64,000 bases of DNA from Tetramitus jugosus (Eukaryota > Heterolobosea > Eutetramitea > Acrasida > Vahlkampfiidae): NCBI GenBank assembly GCA_937625935.1, contig OW569364.1:372001-436000 (forward strand). The letters are read 5' to 3'. The position numbers and the translations under genes were made by a program. The notes beneath the pieces are model-generated. The model saw only the letters and a list, made by a program, of their open reading frames with translations. It did not search any database and was not told the origin of the DNA. Numbering within the stretch: position 1 is the stretch's first letter; each line of letters opens with the position of its first letter. Below, piece by piece: positions 1 to 8,038 of this stretch.

Positions 1-159
1 ACTAGTGCTCGTGCGAATGCTTCTACTAGTAGAATATGGCGTTGGTGTTGTCTTTGCGGTTGTTGCTTTTGTGTCATTCACAATTTTTTTTTTATTTTTG
101 TTGTTGTTGTTGTTGTTGTTGTTGTGGTGTGGTGGCGTCGAACTCATTTTTTTGATATC
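1..159. repeat. AT-rich edge with (GTT)n microsatellite
   Basis: No gene is visible before 160. A poly-T run lies around 84-98, and a run of GTT triplets occupies about 100-124. Such triplet runs recur throughout the window, both in coding sequence (poly-Gln, poly-Asn, poly-Thr) and in leaders. Confidence 0.6.
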
Positions 160-702
160 CTATCCTATTGATTGAAACAAGACTAAAGAAAATGAATTTT
201 GTTTTATGTTCGTTTGATTGGTTTTTTTTGGCAAGAGCTTTTCACTGTTATGAGAGCGGAAAATTAGAACGACATGTCGCTCTAAATTCTCCTGAGTGAT
301 TCTTTGTGGATTTTGTAAGTAGACACCTTGATATCGTTGTCTTGAGAACTGATATGCAAAAGTGGCATTTCCATCCTTCACTTCTAACTTTTTGCCCAAG
401 CCATTATCAACAATAACCCATTTTCCACCTAATAGTGGGTACAGTCCAATTGCACAATGAGTTTCTTTGAAAGCATCACCAGTTTCAGGAAAGACATGAA
501 GAGTGCAATCCATGCCTGTAATACACTTTACAGCAACCGAACAGAACCTTTCTCTCAACTTCTGGACACGATGCGAGCGTTGTTAGAGCTTTCAACGATT
601 CAATAGTACAATCACCACGTCCATGAGCTAACAATTTGTCCAAATCATTGTTCTTGGTATCATCAAAAGGCTGTTTAAATCTTAAGAAATAAACGCATGC
701 AA
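160..702 (-). pseudogene. Broken or misassembled minus-strand reading frame, unknown family
   Basis: Two minus-strand frames abut here. Frame A is open from about 702 to a TGA at 485-487 and reads like a normal soluble protein (it contains NDLDKLLAHGRGDCTIESL). Frame B is open from about 588 to 160 and also looks protein-like (LHVFPETGDAFKETHC, then GGKWVIVDNGLGKK). They would join smoothly near 550 if one base of the AAAGG run were absent. No canonical GTAAG/GTATG intron connects them. Frame A has no clear ATG. A possible upstream exon starts with ATG at 806 and ends at a consensus donor at 729, but it lies antisense to another coding-like frame. I do not recognise the family. It may be a pseudogene, a sequencing indel or an unresolved splice. 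Confidence 0.3.
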
Positions 703-707
703 GATAA

Positions 708-1046
708 AGAACAGATCAAGACATCTTACGCGAGGTTGTCGCAACAGCGAAAAACCCCAATGTACGACAATTCAATCAATGGCAAGAAGCCACAAAGCTG
801 GATCATGAGCAGTTGATTAAGTTGATTGAAGGTCTTCAAGAACAAGAGAGGAACTATGAGGAAAAAATGTCAAACGAAAAAATCGACCAGCTCTTCGCTC
901 TGTTGAAAGAACTCGAGAAAGATAACAGAGTTAATCGTGATGACGGAGGAGCATTGTCCACAGGGCAATACCAAGTTAAAAGTGCCATTTTTCACCTACA
1001 AAGAGCCTTGCAAGATCTGAAGTCTAAGGGGCATTTATCAAAGTAA
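708..1046 (+). CDS. Charged helical protein, 5' end unresolved
   Basis: The frame is open from 708 to the TAA at 1044-1046. It encodes a strongly amphipathic, Glu/Lys/Gln-rich helical sequence (for example EKIDQLFALLKELEKDNR), which suggests real coding. The first in-frame ATG is at 867 and would give only 59 residues. The coding-like character extends upstream of it without an ATG, so an upstream exon joined near 714-720 is possible; I could not find a convincing donor. The family is not recognised. Residues encoded by 730-806 lie antisense to a possible minus-strand exon, so only one of the two models is likely to hold. Confidence 0.35.
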   Translation, partial: RTDQDILREVVATAKNPNVRQFNQWQEATKLDHEQLIKLIEGLQEQERNYEEKMSNEKIDQLFALLKELEKDNRVNRDDGGALSTGQYQVKSAIFHLQRALQDLKSKGHLSK

Positions 1047-1123
1047 TGTTCGGGCACATATTCAGATCTTCCAAACATTGCCAGTTGTTGTCCAATAAAA
1101 CACCCACCACTACCGTATCTACC

Positions 1124-2746
1124 TTAATAGTTGTAAACATTGTCAACTGCGAACAATTGAGGAGCACAACTTTGTGAAGAAAGGGTAATCTTGGTCTTGC
1201 CATCAACTGTAGTGCCTTCATCAACAGAGGATTGCTTGTTGTATCCAGAGCCGAATCCGAAACCGAATACTCTGAATCCACTGCTGACAGCAGTGCGCGT
1301 GTTCTGCTTGAAGGTATCCTTCTTGCTAGATTCAACCCAGAAACTAATTGTTGGATTGACAGCGACATAGATACCACGAGGCATCAATGTCAAAGTCGAA
1401 GTGCTATCACCAAAGAATTGAGCAATAGGTGAGTATGACTCTCTCTGGTTATATCTAAAGTCTCTGATTGCACTAGAGGAGTACCATTCGCCAGGGAACA
1501 ATGGAATATACTTGTAATCAGCAAATGCAATCTCAACGCCACCAAAGTTAGTGATATCCATTGTGGTAACAGTAGTTTGCTCGTGATTAATCTTCTTCTT
1601 GAAGATCCACTTGCCCTTGGTTGTTTGCCATCTGACAGTCTCCATTGTGTTCTTCCAGTTGTGATAATCATACTTGAATGACATGGATTTGGATTGTCCG
1701 ACCAGTGGTCTGTTTTCCATTTGAGACTTTAAGCACTCGTATTCCATCTCTCTCAATGAATGCAACTTTTTGAATCCGTTGAGTGCGTTGGACATTCCTT
1801 GAGCCATACCCAATGCAACAGCTGCTGCATAGGTTGGATTGTTGCCTGCTGCGGCCTGTTCTCTACCCAACTGTGCGTACATTTCCATTTCGGCACGTGT
1901 AACTTCAGGACACATTGCAATTCTAAACTGTTCCATATCGAAACGAGCAGTAATCATTGCAGAGGCAGTCGAATACTTGTATGTACAATTGTTCATTGCG
2001 TACTCGAACAGTTGAGCCTTTTGTGCACTCTGGGAATCAGCCAAATCAGGTGTAGGAACCGTGGACACACCCAACACACCAGACAAAAAGTTCTTGTACT
2101 CTTGAACAAACGAAATACCAGATGTCTCTCTAAAGAATCCAGGCTTTGATGATTGAACCATCTCTGTGGAGAACACTTGAGCATTGTCATAGTCTTGTGC
2201 CGGTTGTTTCGACAAGATGGACACTGGCATTTGTTCCCACCCTGTAATCTGAGTTCTAATATCAGTCAAGTCAATCGTTGGTTCAACCAACTGGAAACCA
2301 GGAGTATAAGCACCATTGGTCAACATGTTCCTTAAACTGTTGTGAAACAGTTCCCACAAGTGATTAGTGGCTTGTTGCTGAGCTTCTTCAGCAGTCAACA
2401 AACTGTCACTCATCAGACTGTTGGTCTGCTGAGCGACACCAGTCGCTGCTTCTTCTTTCTCCGTGGCCTTCTTGGAAAAGGAGTGCTTGGAACAGGAGAC
2501 AAAACATTTTTGTTTCAATTCATCTTGCGCTGACAACAAGCTTTGGCGAGAGTGCTTCTTCTTGTTGAGCTTGTGTCTCATGCAGGATTGAGTACACTGG
2601 GCAAATCTTTGTCTCAGATTGTGCTCCAAATTTGCTTGTTCTCTGCGCATGGAACTCTTGGAGGAGGCCAAAGCAACATTGCTGGCCGCACAAAAGACAA
2701 CAATAACAGCAAGCAACAGTAATAGTACAATTCGGGAGTGGTTCAT
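1124..2746 (-). CDS. Secreted protein of unknown function, 540 aa
   Basis: I chose ATG 2746 because it opens directly into a textbook signal peptide: a short basic n-region, then about 15 hydrophobic residues (IVLLLLLAVIVVF) and a small-residue cleavage zone near residue 22-28. The reading frame is open further upstream but without such a signal. A charged segment follows with two CxxxC pairs (C51/C55 and C81/C85) 26 residues apart, a spacing suggesting a disulfide-clamped helical hairpin. The middle (about 150-350) is Ala/Gln/Met-rich and probably helical. The C-terminal third is Gly/Ser/Phe-rich with alternating polar residues, suggesting beta structure. There is no TM segment after the signal, no KDEL-type tail, and no catalytic motif I recognise. 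It is presumably a secreted or lumenal protein. The function is unknown. Confidence 0.75.
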   Translation of the reverse strand: MNHSRIVLLLLLAVIVVFCAASNVALASSKSSMRREQANLEHNLRQRFAQCTQSCMRHKLNKKKHSRQSLLSAQDELKQKCFVSCSKHSFSKKATEKEEAATGVAQQTNSLMSDSLLTAEEAQQQATNHLWELFHNSLRNMLTNGAYTPGFQLVEPTIDLTDIRTQITGWEQMPVSILSKQPAQDYDNAQVFSTEMVQSSKPGFFRETSGISFVQEYKNFLSGVLGVSTVPTPDLADSQSAQKAQLFEYAMNNCTYKYSTASAMITARFDMEQFRIAMCPEVTRAEMEMYAQLGREQAAAGNNPTYAAAVALGMAQGMSNALNGFKKLHSLREMEYECLKSQMENRPLVGQSKSMSFKYDYHNWKNTMETVRWQTTKGKWIFKKKINHEQTTVTTMDITNFGGVEIAFADYKYIPLFPGEWYSSSAIRDFRYNQRESYSPIAQFFGDSTSTLTLMPRGIYVAVNPTISFWVESSKKDTFKQNTRTAVSSGFRVFGFGFGSGYNKQSSVDEGTTVDGKTKITLSSQSCAPQLFAVDNVYNY

Positions 2747-2912
2747 TGTGGTTGTTTTTTTTCGAGAGATGATGATGCGAAGATTTGGGGAAACGGAGCA
2801 GGGCAATTTCGATTGGTAGAGGGACAGACAAATCTCGACCGAGACCAACAAGGGAATCGGAAACAATGAAGATGTCTGGTGTCAATAGAGTGGTTGAAAA
2901 TCAAAAAGTGAT

Positions 2913-2986
2913 TACAGGCTATGAGAATCGAACTCATGACCTTAACGGTGTAAACGTTACGTTCTAACCGACTGAACTAAGCCTGC
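2913..2986 (-). tRNA. tRNA-Val (UAC anticodon)
   Basis: The minus strand folds into a full cloverleaf. The acceptor arms GCAGGCT and AGCCTGT pair over 7 bp, with one G-U at the end. The anticodon stem TAACG/CGTTA closes the loop TTTACAC, giving anticodon UAC (Val, GUA). The T arm is ATGAG-TTCGATT-CTCAT. The discriminator base is A. A run of five T follows about 10 nt downstream on the transcribed strand, a Pol III terminator. No intron and no encoded CCA. It lies between two protein genes on the same strand. Confidence 0.93.
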
Positions 2987-3050
2987 TTCTATATTTATAT
3001 AGGATAATTATTCACCATTCCAATTTATTTGACCAAAAAATAGAAAATGT

Positions 3051-3266
3051 TTATAGAAAGGCAGGAATGATCATCAAAAGAACAATGATCACTATACAAA
3101 TGGTGAGTGGTGTGTTTGGTCTCACAAAGCTCCAAAAAGAAATTTCTTCTCCCATCATAGCTTTTGTTTGTTGATCCAGATTTGGTTGTTTCATTGGAGC
3201 GGTCGTCGTATCATTCTTGCTTTCTTCTTGGTGGTCACTTGGTGATACACTTGTTCTTTGTTTCAT
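3051..3266 (-). CDS. Small tail-anchored membrane protein, 71 aa
   Basis: The frame runs from ATG 3266 to TAA 3051-3053. About 45 hydrophilic residues rich in Ser, Thr, Gln and Lys are followed by a single hydrophobic segment (residues about 53-71, TICIVIIVLLMIIPAFL) that ends at the stop codon. This is the layout of a tail-anchored protein inserted post-translationally in the ER, peroxisome or mitochondrial outer membrane. Size and layout recall Sec61-beta or SERP/RAMP4-type proteins, but I see no specific signature of either, so I do not name it. Being short, it could be spurious, but the hydrophobic tail and clean start argue for a real gene. Confidence 0.55.
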   Translation of the reverse strand: MKQRTSVSPSDHQEESKNDTTTAPMKQPNLDQQTKAMMGEEISFWSFVRPNTPLTICIVIIVLLMIIPAFL

Positions 3267-3388
3267 TGATGCAATTCTGTCTTTTTTTTGTTGTTCGTTT
3301 TTTGTCAGGAATTTGGTGAAATTTTGGAACTCTTGTCAGATCAAACGTCTACGATAAAGCTCCGTCTACCACAGGTTTTCTTGACCAG

Positions 3389-3967
3389 ATGTCTTCTCCA
3401 AAAATGGTACTCTCACCACCCAATACTCCAGGTCATCAGAGTAAGTATGCCATGGAAAGTGACCCGTATGATTCTCCTTTGGAATTGGAAGAAGAAAGAG
3501 CGAATCGAGTTCGAGAAACGTTCCCTCTATTGGATCGTAATGGAGATCGATTGTTGGATGCTGATGACTTGAGAAGTGTAATGACCATGATTCGAGCTCC
3601 CAAGTCTTACTTTAACCGAGCAGATGATATCATATGGGAGGTCAATGATAACAACAAGAAGAATTATTTGGAGAGGAAAGATGTAGAGGGAATCGTGAAG
3701 CGGGTGATGAATGATCAACAAACTGGATGCAAGGAACCTACGAGATTAGTCAACATCATTGACTTTGTGAGTAAAGATACAAACTTAACTGGATACATCA
3801 ATGCTAGGCAATGCATTGTACTGCTACATAACCGTTTTGGGAGAACAGCGAGGAAAGTTGACCTGAGAGTGTCTCATACGAATGGGAACACCTTAACCCA
3901 ATCAAAAGTGTCCTTCAAAGAGTTCTTATCTCAAGTGGAGATCAGACAAAACATCATCAATAGTTAA
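3389..3967 (+). CDS. EF-hand calcium-binding protein, 192 aa
   Basis: One good EF-hand loop is visible at residues about 49-60: DRNGDRLLDADD has Asp1, Asn3, Asp5 and Asp9, with Asp rather than Glu at position 12, which usually weakens calcium selectivity. Two further helix-loop-helix units follow, near residues 85-100 (DNNKKNYLERKD) and 135-150 (DTNLTGYINARQ). Their coordinating positions are degraded. The N-terminal 35 residues are Pro/Ser-rich and probably disordered. Start ATG 3389 is the first in frame; an upstream exon cannot be excluded because the preceding sequence contains AG sites. It is probably a calcium sensor of the calmodulin superfamily. Partner and compartment are unknown. 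Confidence 0.75.
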   Translation: MSSPKMVLSPPNTPGHQSKYAMESDPYDSPLELEEERANRVRETFPLLDRNGDRLLDADDLRSVMTMIRAPKSYFNRADDIIWEVNDNNKKNYLERKDVEGIVKRVMNDQQTGCKEPTRLVNIIDFVSKDTNLTGYINARQCIVLLHNRFGRTARKVDLRVSHTNGNTLTQSKVSFKEFLSQVEIRQNIINS

Positions 3968-4121
3968 TTCGAGATTAGGCACCAAAAGACCAAAGCCAGT
4001 TTCTCTAGGTGGATCCATTCTTGAAAAAGTTACTGTAGTTTTAACTTCTCAGTAATCACCATAATCCTAATCGAAACTAGTTTGTATTCAATAAACATGG
4101 GCGTGCCGAACAAATTCTATT

Positions 4122-4553
4122 TCAATATTGATTTCTCTGCGTCCCGGATAGTGATATGGAATTGGTTTCACAATACTTCGTCACCTCTTTTTTGAAGACC
4201 CAATCTTGCCTACTATTAAACCAACATAGTTTTTCAATATCCTTCAAATAGGTTAAGGCTTTCTCTGTGATCGATTCCTGAGAGCATCCATTCATATCGA
4301 GTGAATGAATGCCACTCAAATGTTGAAAAGCTTTGTCTGTGATTTGATCACAACCACTCATATCGAGTGTGTGAATGCCAGTCAAATGAGTGAATGCATC
4401 ATCCGTTTTAAAATAGCAATCGCTTATGTCGAGCGTATGAATGCCACTCAAATGATAACACACATCATCTATGATTTGATTACAACTGTTCATTTCAAGT
4501 GTATGAATGCCCTCAAAATGGAAAATGTCCGTCCACCACATTCGGATGTCCAT
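4122..4553 (-). CDS. Leucine-rich repeat protein, 143 aa
   Basis: Four tandem 22-residue repeats (roughly residues 15-105) follow the pattern GIHTLDMSGCxQITDKAFxHLS. This is an LRR of the cysteine-containing (F-box/AMN1-like) type; at DNA level the repeats are near 66-nt units. A 35-residue non-repeat tail follows. ATG 4553 is preceded by an in-frame TAA, so the ORF is self-contained, but no F-box or other N-terminal domain is present. The protein is very short for an LRR solenoid and may be a remnant of a longer gene, or a small independent paralog. It has no close neighbour on its left and a gene-free stretch on its right. Confidence 0.55.
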   Translation of the reverse strand: MDIRMWWTDIFHFEGIHTLEMNSCNQIIDDVCYHLSGIHTLDISDCYFKTDDAFTHLTGIHTLDMSGCDQITDKAFQHLSGIHSLDMNGCSQESITEKALTYLKDIEKLCWFNSRQDWVFKKEVTKYCETNSISLSGTQRNQY

Positions 4554-5063
4554 TTAAACAGTGTTCCTTTGGGACAATCGAAAAAAGTGCTCAGTCTCGC
4601 TTTCTTCTAAAGCGTGCCTGAGTGTTCTCTTCTTCTTGTTGCACATGAGTGAGCAGTCGATTGAATTTAAATTGATTCATTCCTTTGAAAGTAACTCAAT
4701 TGGAACCATTCTTGAGTTTCACAAAACTCGATGATTATTGAGTTCAGGTTTCTTGCAGTGATCTGATTGTGGAAAGAAGAGACTTGATAACATAACCCAA
4801 AAGTATTTAAAACTCACACCTGCTCATCCTGACCAGGGCAACGGCAGAAGACTTCGCCAGGTTGGAAGGAGTGAGTCGTTTCATGTGATAAGTTGCTGGA
4901 TGTCCTCTCAATCTTGCTCTGAGTATTACTGAAGACCAAGATTTATTTGTTTGTGCCAAAAGAGTTCCATTTCTGCACAATATGGTTCACTTGAAACTTC
5001 CAAAGAAAGGAAATGCCGTGACAGCAAAGACGCATTCGCCGAAACAACAAACCGAGGTAAAAA
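4554..5063. other. Gene-free stretch with an imperfect hairpin
   Basis: No supportable ORF is present. A TATTTAAAA box (4805-4813) lies directly before an imperfect inverted repeat at 4814-4876. Its pairings are CTCAC with GTGAG, CCT with AGG, TCC with GGA, GACC with GGTT, and GGC with GCC, around an A-rich apical part. I could not match it to SRP RNA, U snRNAs, RNase P/MRP or C/D snoRNA boxes. Confidence 0.3.
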
Positions 5064-5182
5064 GCCTACATTACTGAGGGTTCTCGAGTAGTCTCCTATC
5101 TCAATACTAACTCAGCCAGATGGTGCTTAACTTCTCTATTCGAAATGGGAAGAGGTGGTTCCACCATTGTATGAACGTAGAC
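5064..5182 (-). rRNA. 5S ribosomal RNA
   Basis: Read on the minus strand, the 119-nt segment has the 5S architecture. The 5' end GTCTACGT pairs with the 3' end ATGTAGGC (8 bp with wobbles) as helix I. Conserved elements are in order: CCCATTTCGAA in loop C, then GAAGTTAAGCACC (the A-box-like internal control region), then GGAGACTAC near the C-box position. The 3' end is followed immediately by TTTTT, a Pol III terminator. It is a solitary copy among protein genes, not in an rDNA unit. RNA length and boundaries are inferred from helix I pairing. Confidence 0.92.
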
Positions 5183-5728
5183 ATCTATCATGTTTTTTCA
5201 CAGATTTTGCCATTTTCGAGCTGGGCATTAATCAAAACAGCGTATCAATCTGTGGTTTGATAATGTTGTCACGTAGAGGTGTCGGTAGGTAGTATTGCCC
5301 CCAATAAGCCAATGTAAGAGAAGGTTTGATGAAACACTTCAGGAGAGAGCTGAGTTCTCAGACAGGACTAATGTACTAAAAAGGACCAGAAGGAGGTACT
5401 GATGAAAGAATTGGTAGTATACGGTCGCAAGAAGAGGGAAACAAAGGTTAAAAGGTTGGTAAATGCAGTCTGGAAACACTCGATAGCGAAGAGACCTATA
5501 GGGACGTATGTCGATGCACCCTGATAAACTTGAGCTCTATGCTCGGCAATTTGAAGAGGAAGGGGCACACGACATAGAGGTAGATGGTACAGTTATCCAA
5601 GCACGATTCCAAAAATTGAGCTATTTCTCGCGGGACTCAGTTCTGCGTTTCTCCCATGTTCGTTGCTTGCGCATGCAGTACATAAAGTGTATGTTCGATT
5701 TTTAATAATTACAACAGGTTGATGCTTC
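5183..5728. other. Gene-free stretch, possible coding remnant
   Basis: Nothing is convincingly functional here. A plus-strand frame at 5508-5705 begins with ATG and contains LELYARQFEEEGAHDIEV, which resembles the helix 1-3 part of a SAM domain. It then loses domain character and ends after 65 codons. I treat it as a possible degraded fragment or chance. Confidence 0.25.
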
Positions 5729-7732
5729 TTACACTGCACCTTGGAATAGCTGTCTATCAACCAATGCCTTGTACATTCCACCTCTTTGCAACAGTTCATC
5801 ATGGGTTCCAGTTTCCACAATTTTACCCTTGGAGACTACACAAATCATATCGGCCTTCTTCACTGTACTCAATCTATGTGCAACAATCAAGGTAGTTCTG
5901 CCCTTCATCAAGTTTTCGAGAGCTTGTTGCACTGCATATTCTGATTCACTATCGAGAGCTGAAGTAGCCTCATCCAATAACAAAATTGTAGGCTGCTTCA
6001 AGATGGCTCTGGCAATAGCAATTCTTTGCTTTTGACCACCAGATAGACGAACACCACGTTCTCCTACCTTTGTCTGATAACCCTCAGCAAAATCACTGAT
6101 AAAACTATGAGCATTGGCTTGTGTGGCAGCTTCTATAATGTCCTCAATGGTTGGATTGGTCTCTGTACATCCATAGCTAATATTCTCTGCAATGCTAGTT
6201 GCGAAGAGCGATGGTTCCTGAGACACGACTCCAATTCTATGTCTCAACCACAATGTGTCAAAATCTTGCAGAGGGACACCATCCAACAAAATAGCACCAC
6301 TCTGAGGATCGTAGAAGCGCTGAATCAATGATATGCAGCTGCTCTTGCCGCCTCCGCTCTCGCCTACAAGGGCAACAACCTTTCCAGGTTCGACATTTAC
6401 CGACAATCCATTTAGTACTTGATTATCAGGTCTAGTTGGATAAGTGAAGTTAACATTATCAAACACCAGATGACCCTCTAATCCTTCGAGTAAAATTCCA
6501 TTGGATTGCTCTTCATCCTTCTTTTCAATCTGTGGCTCTCTCATAATCAAATGATGAACTCTTTCAGTAGCTCCCAGTGCCTTATACACTTCGAAGAAGA
6601 TGGTACTTAGAACACCGAGAGAGAAGGCAACCAGAATCGTATAGATCAAAAAAGATGTCAAATCACCAACAGTCAAGCTTCCTCTTAGCACGAGAGTTCC
6701 ACCGTACCAGATGACCAACACAATAGACATGTTTCCAGCAATAATCATACCCATACTGAAAACACCGTTGGCAATCGATAGCTTCTTAGCAAGTTGATAT
6801 GAAAATCCAATAGCATCAGAATACATTAGCTTGTGCTTTACTTCCTGTCCAAACGATCTCACAGTTCGAATATTACTCAGTGACTCTTCGGCCACATCAG
6901 ACGACTTTGCCAACGCATCCTGAACCTTCTTACTCAACGTTTTGATGTATCGTCCATAGATGACAACACCAAGGACCATGGGAGGTATGAGTGAGAGCAT
7001 CACCATGCACAATCTCCAGGAAATGGAGAATAAAACAACCATACTACCAATAATCTGCACCGAAAATCTCAACAGCATGCTAATATTGACAGTGACTGCA
7101 TTCTCAAGTGACTTTGTATCACTGGACAAACGATTCAACAACTCACCAGTCTTTGTCTCATCAAAGAATGCAACCTCTTGATTAATAATCGCATTGAACA
7201 ACATTTTTCTCAATTTGGCCACGACGCGCTCACCTGCCAGATTGAAACACAAGGCACGAACAAATGTCGTCACAGCCATCAACAAAATCAACAAGAACAA
7301 GCTCATAATCAGTGTGTTCAAATACTGTCTTCCCTCCTCCTTCATCACATTATCAATCAATGATCCAATATACTTTGGAAGCACTAAATTGACAATGCTC
7401 GAAACAGCAAGAGCAATCGTACCCAACACCAACAACATCCACTCTGATCTGGCAAGACCAAGGAGCCACCACAGTTGCTTGGACGAAAAGAAGGACAAAA
7501 TCTTTTTCAAATCAAACTTCATGCTTGGATCAGCAGCAGCAGCACCAGTCGTAGTAGCAGCACCAGAACCAATGTTTTCATTGGATTGATTTCCATCGTC
7601 ATTATACGACAATCCATCAGAAATCATCACATTTTCTTGCTTGTCCAGTAGTTCTTGATCATCGTCGTGGTCATTGATGTCAGCATCTTGTTCGATTGAA
7701 TGAAAGGAGGAATCTGTTTGATGATGCATCAT
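5729..7732 (-). CDS. ABC transporter, ABCB-type half-transporter
   Basis: The 667-residue protein has one six-TM exporter domain (about 90-385) and one nucleotide-binding domain (about 420-660), so it must dimerise to work. The NBD shows an A-loop Tyr in FTYPTRPDNQ, the Walker A GESGGGKSS, a Q-loop VSQEPS, the signature LSGGQKQR, the Walker B ILLLDEATSALD and the switch histidine in IVAHRLST. The Walker A has Gly where most ABCB proteins have a small varied residue (GxSGxGKST) and ends in Ser; it should still bind ATP. The first 75 residues are acidic and Asn-rich without an obvious mitochondrial presequence, so a plasma membrane or endolysosomal location is more likely. Substrate unknown. 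A second ABCB half-transporter lies at 32592-34820 and could be compared as a dimer partner. Confidence 0.92.
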   Translation of the reverse strand: MMHHQTDSSFHSIEQDADINDHDDDQELLDKQENVMISDGLSYNDDGNQSNENIGSGAATTTGAAAADPSMKFDLKKILSFFSSKQLWWLLGLARSEWMLLVLGTIALAVSSIVNLVLPKYIGSLIDNVMKEEGRQYLNTLIMSLFLLILLMAVTTFVRALCFNLAGERVVAKLRKMLFNAIINQEVAFFDETKTGELLNRLSSDTKSLENAVTVNISMLLRFSVQIIGSMVVLFSISWRLCMVMLSLIPPMVLGVVIYGRYIKTLSKKVQDALAKSSDVAEESLSNIRTVRSFGQEVKHKLMYSDAIGFSYQLAKKLSIANGVFSMGMIIAGNMSIVLVIWYGGTLVLRGSLTVGDLTSFLIYTILVAFSLGVLSTIFFEVYKALGATERVHHLIMREPQIEKKDEEQSNGILLEGLEGHLVFDNVNFTYPTRPDNQVLNGLSVNVEPGKVVALVGESGGGKSSCISLIQRFYDPQSGAILLDGVPLQDFDTLWLRHRIGVVSQEPSLFATSIAENISYGCTETNPTIEDIIEAATQANAHSFISDFAEGYQTKVGERGVRLSGGQKQRIAIARAILKQPTILLLDEATSALDSESEYAVQQALENLMKGRTTLIVAHRLSTVKKADMICVVSKGKIVETGTHDELLQRGGMYKALVDRQLFQGAV

Positions 7733-8038
7733 TTTTTGTTTTCCCTATATACCTTGATGGTTTATGGTTCTGGTTGTCAGATGCGAGTGGTTTGCTTTTT
7801 GTTGATGAATTTACAAAGATTCCGTAAGCTTTTTTGCTGAAGTGTGAATGTAGTGACCTTCAGATTTTTTGCGCATGATCCCTTGGTCAGTTCCTTCGGG
7901 AAATTTTGAGTTCGGATGTGCTTATTCCTTCTGGTAAACTCCTTAAGGTGGAATAAGCAAAGAATTGTTGTGAAAACAAGTGTCTTTTATGTACAGCATT
8001 TGAGTGCACCCAAAGCGGCAGAACTGCCACGTGTGCTA
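7733..8038. other. Spacer upstream of the ABC transporter
   Basis: This 306-nt spacer holds the leader of the ABC transporter gene and the 3' end of the next minus-strand gene. Apart from T-rich tracts I see no ORF, RNA gene or notable repeat. Confidence 0.4.

Noticed and set aside
4814-4890. Possible SRP RNA helix 8 (CCAGG...GGAAGG)
   Set aside because: The conserved AGCAG side of the symmetric loop and the Alu-domain UGUAAU motif are absent.
5325-5355. C/D-box-like TGATGAAA and CTGA
   Set aside because: The boxes are only about 20 nt apart, with no room for guide elements or terminal stem.
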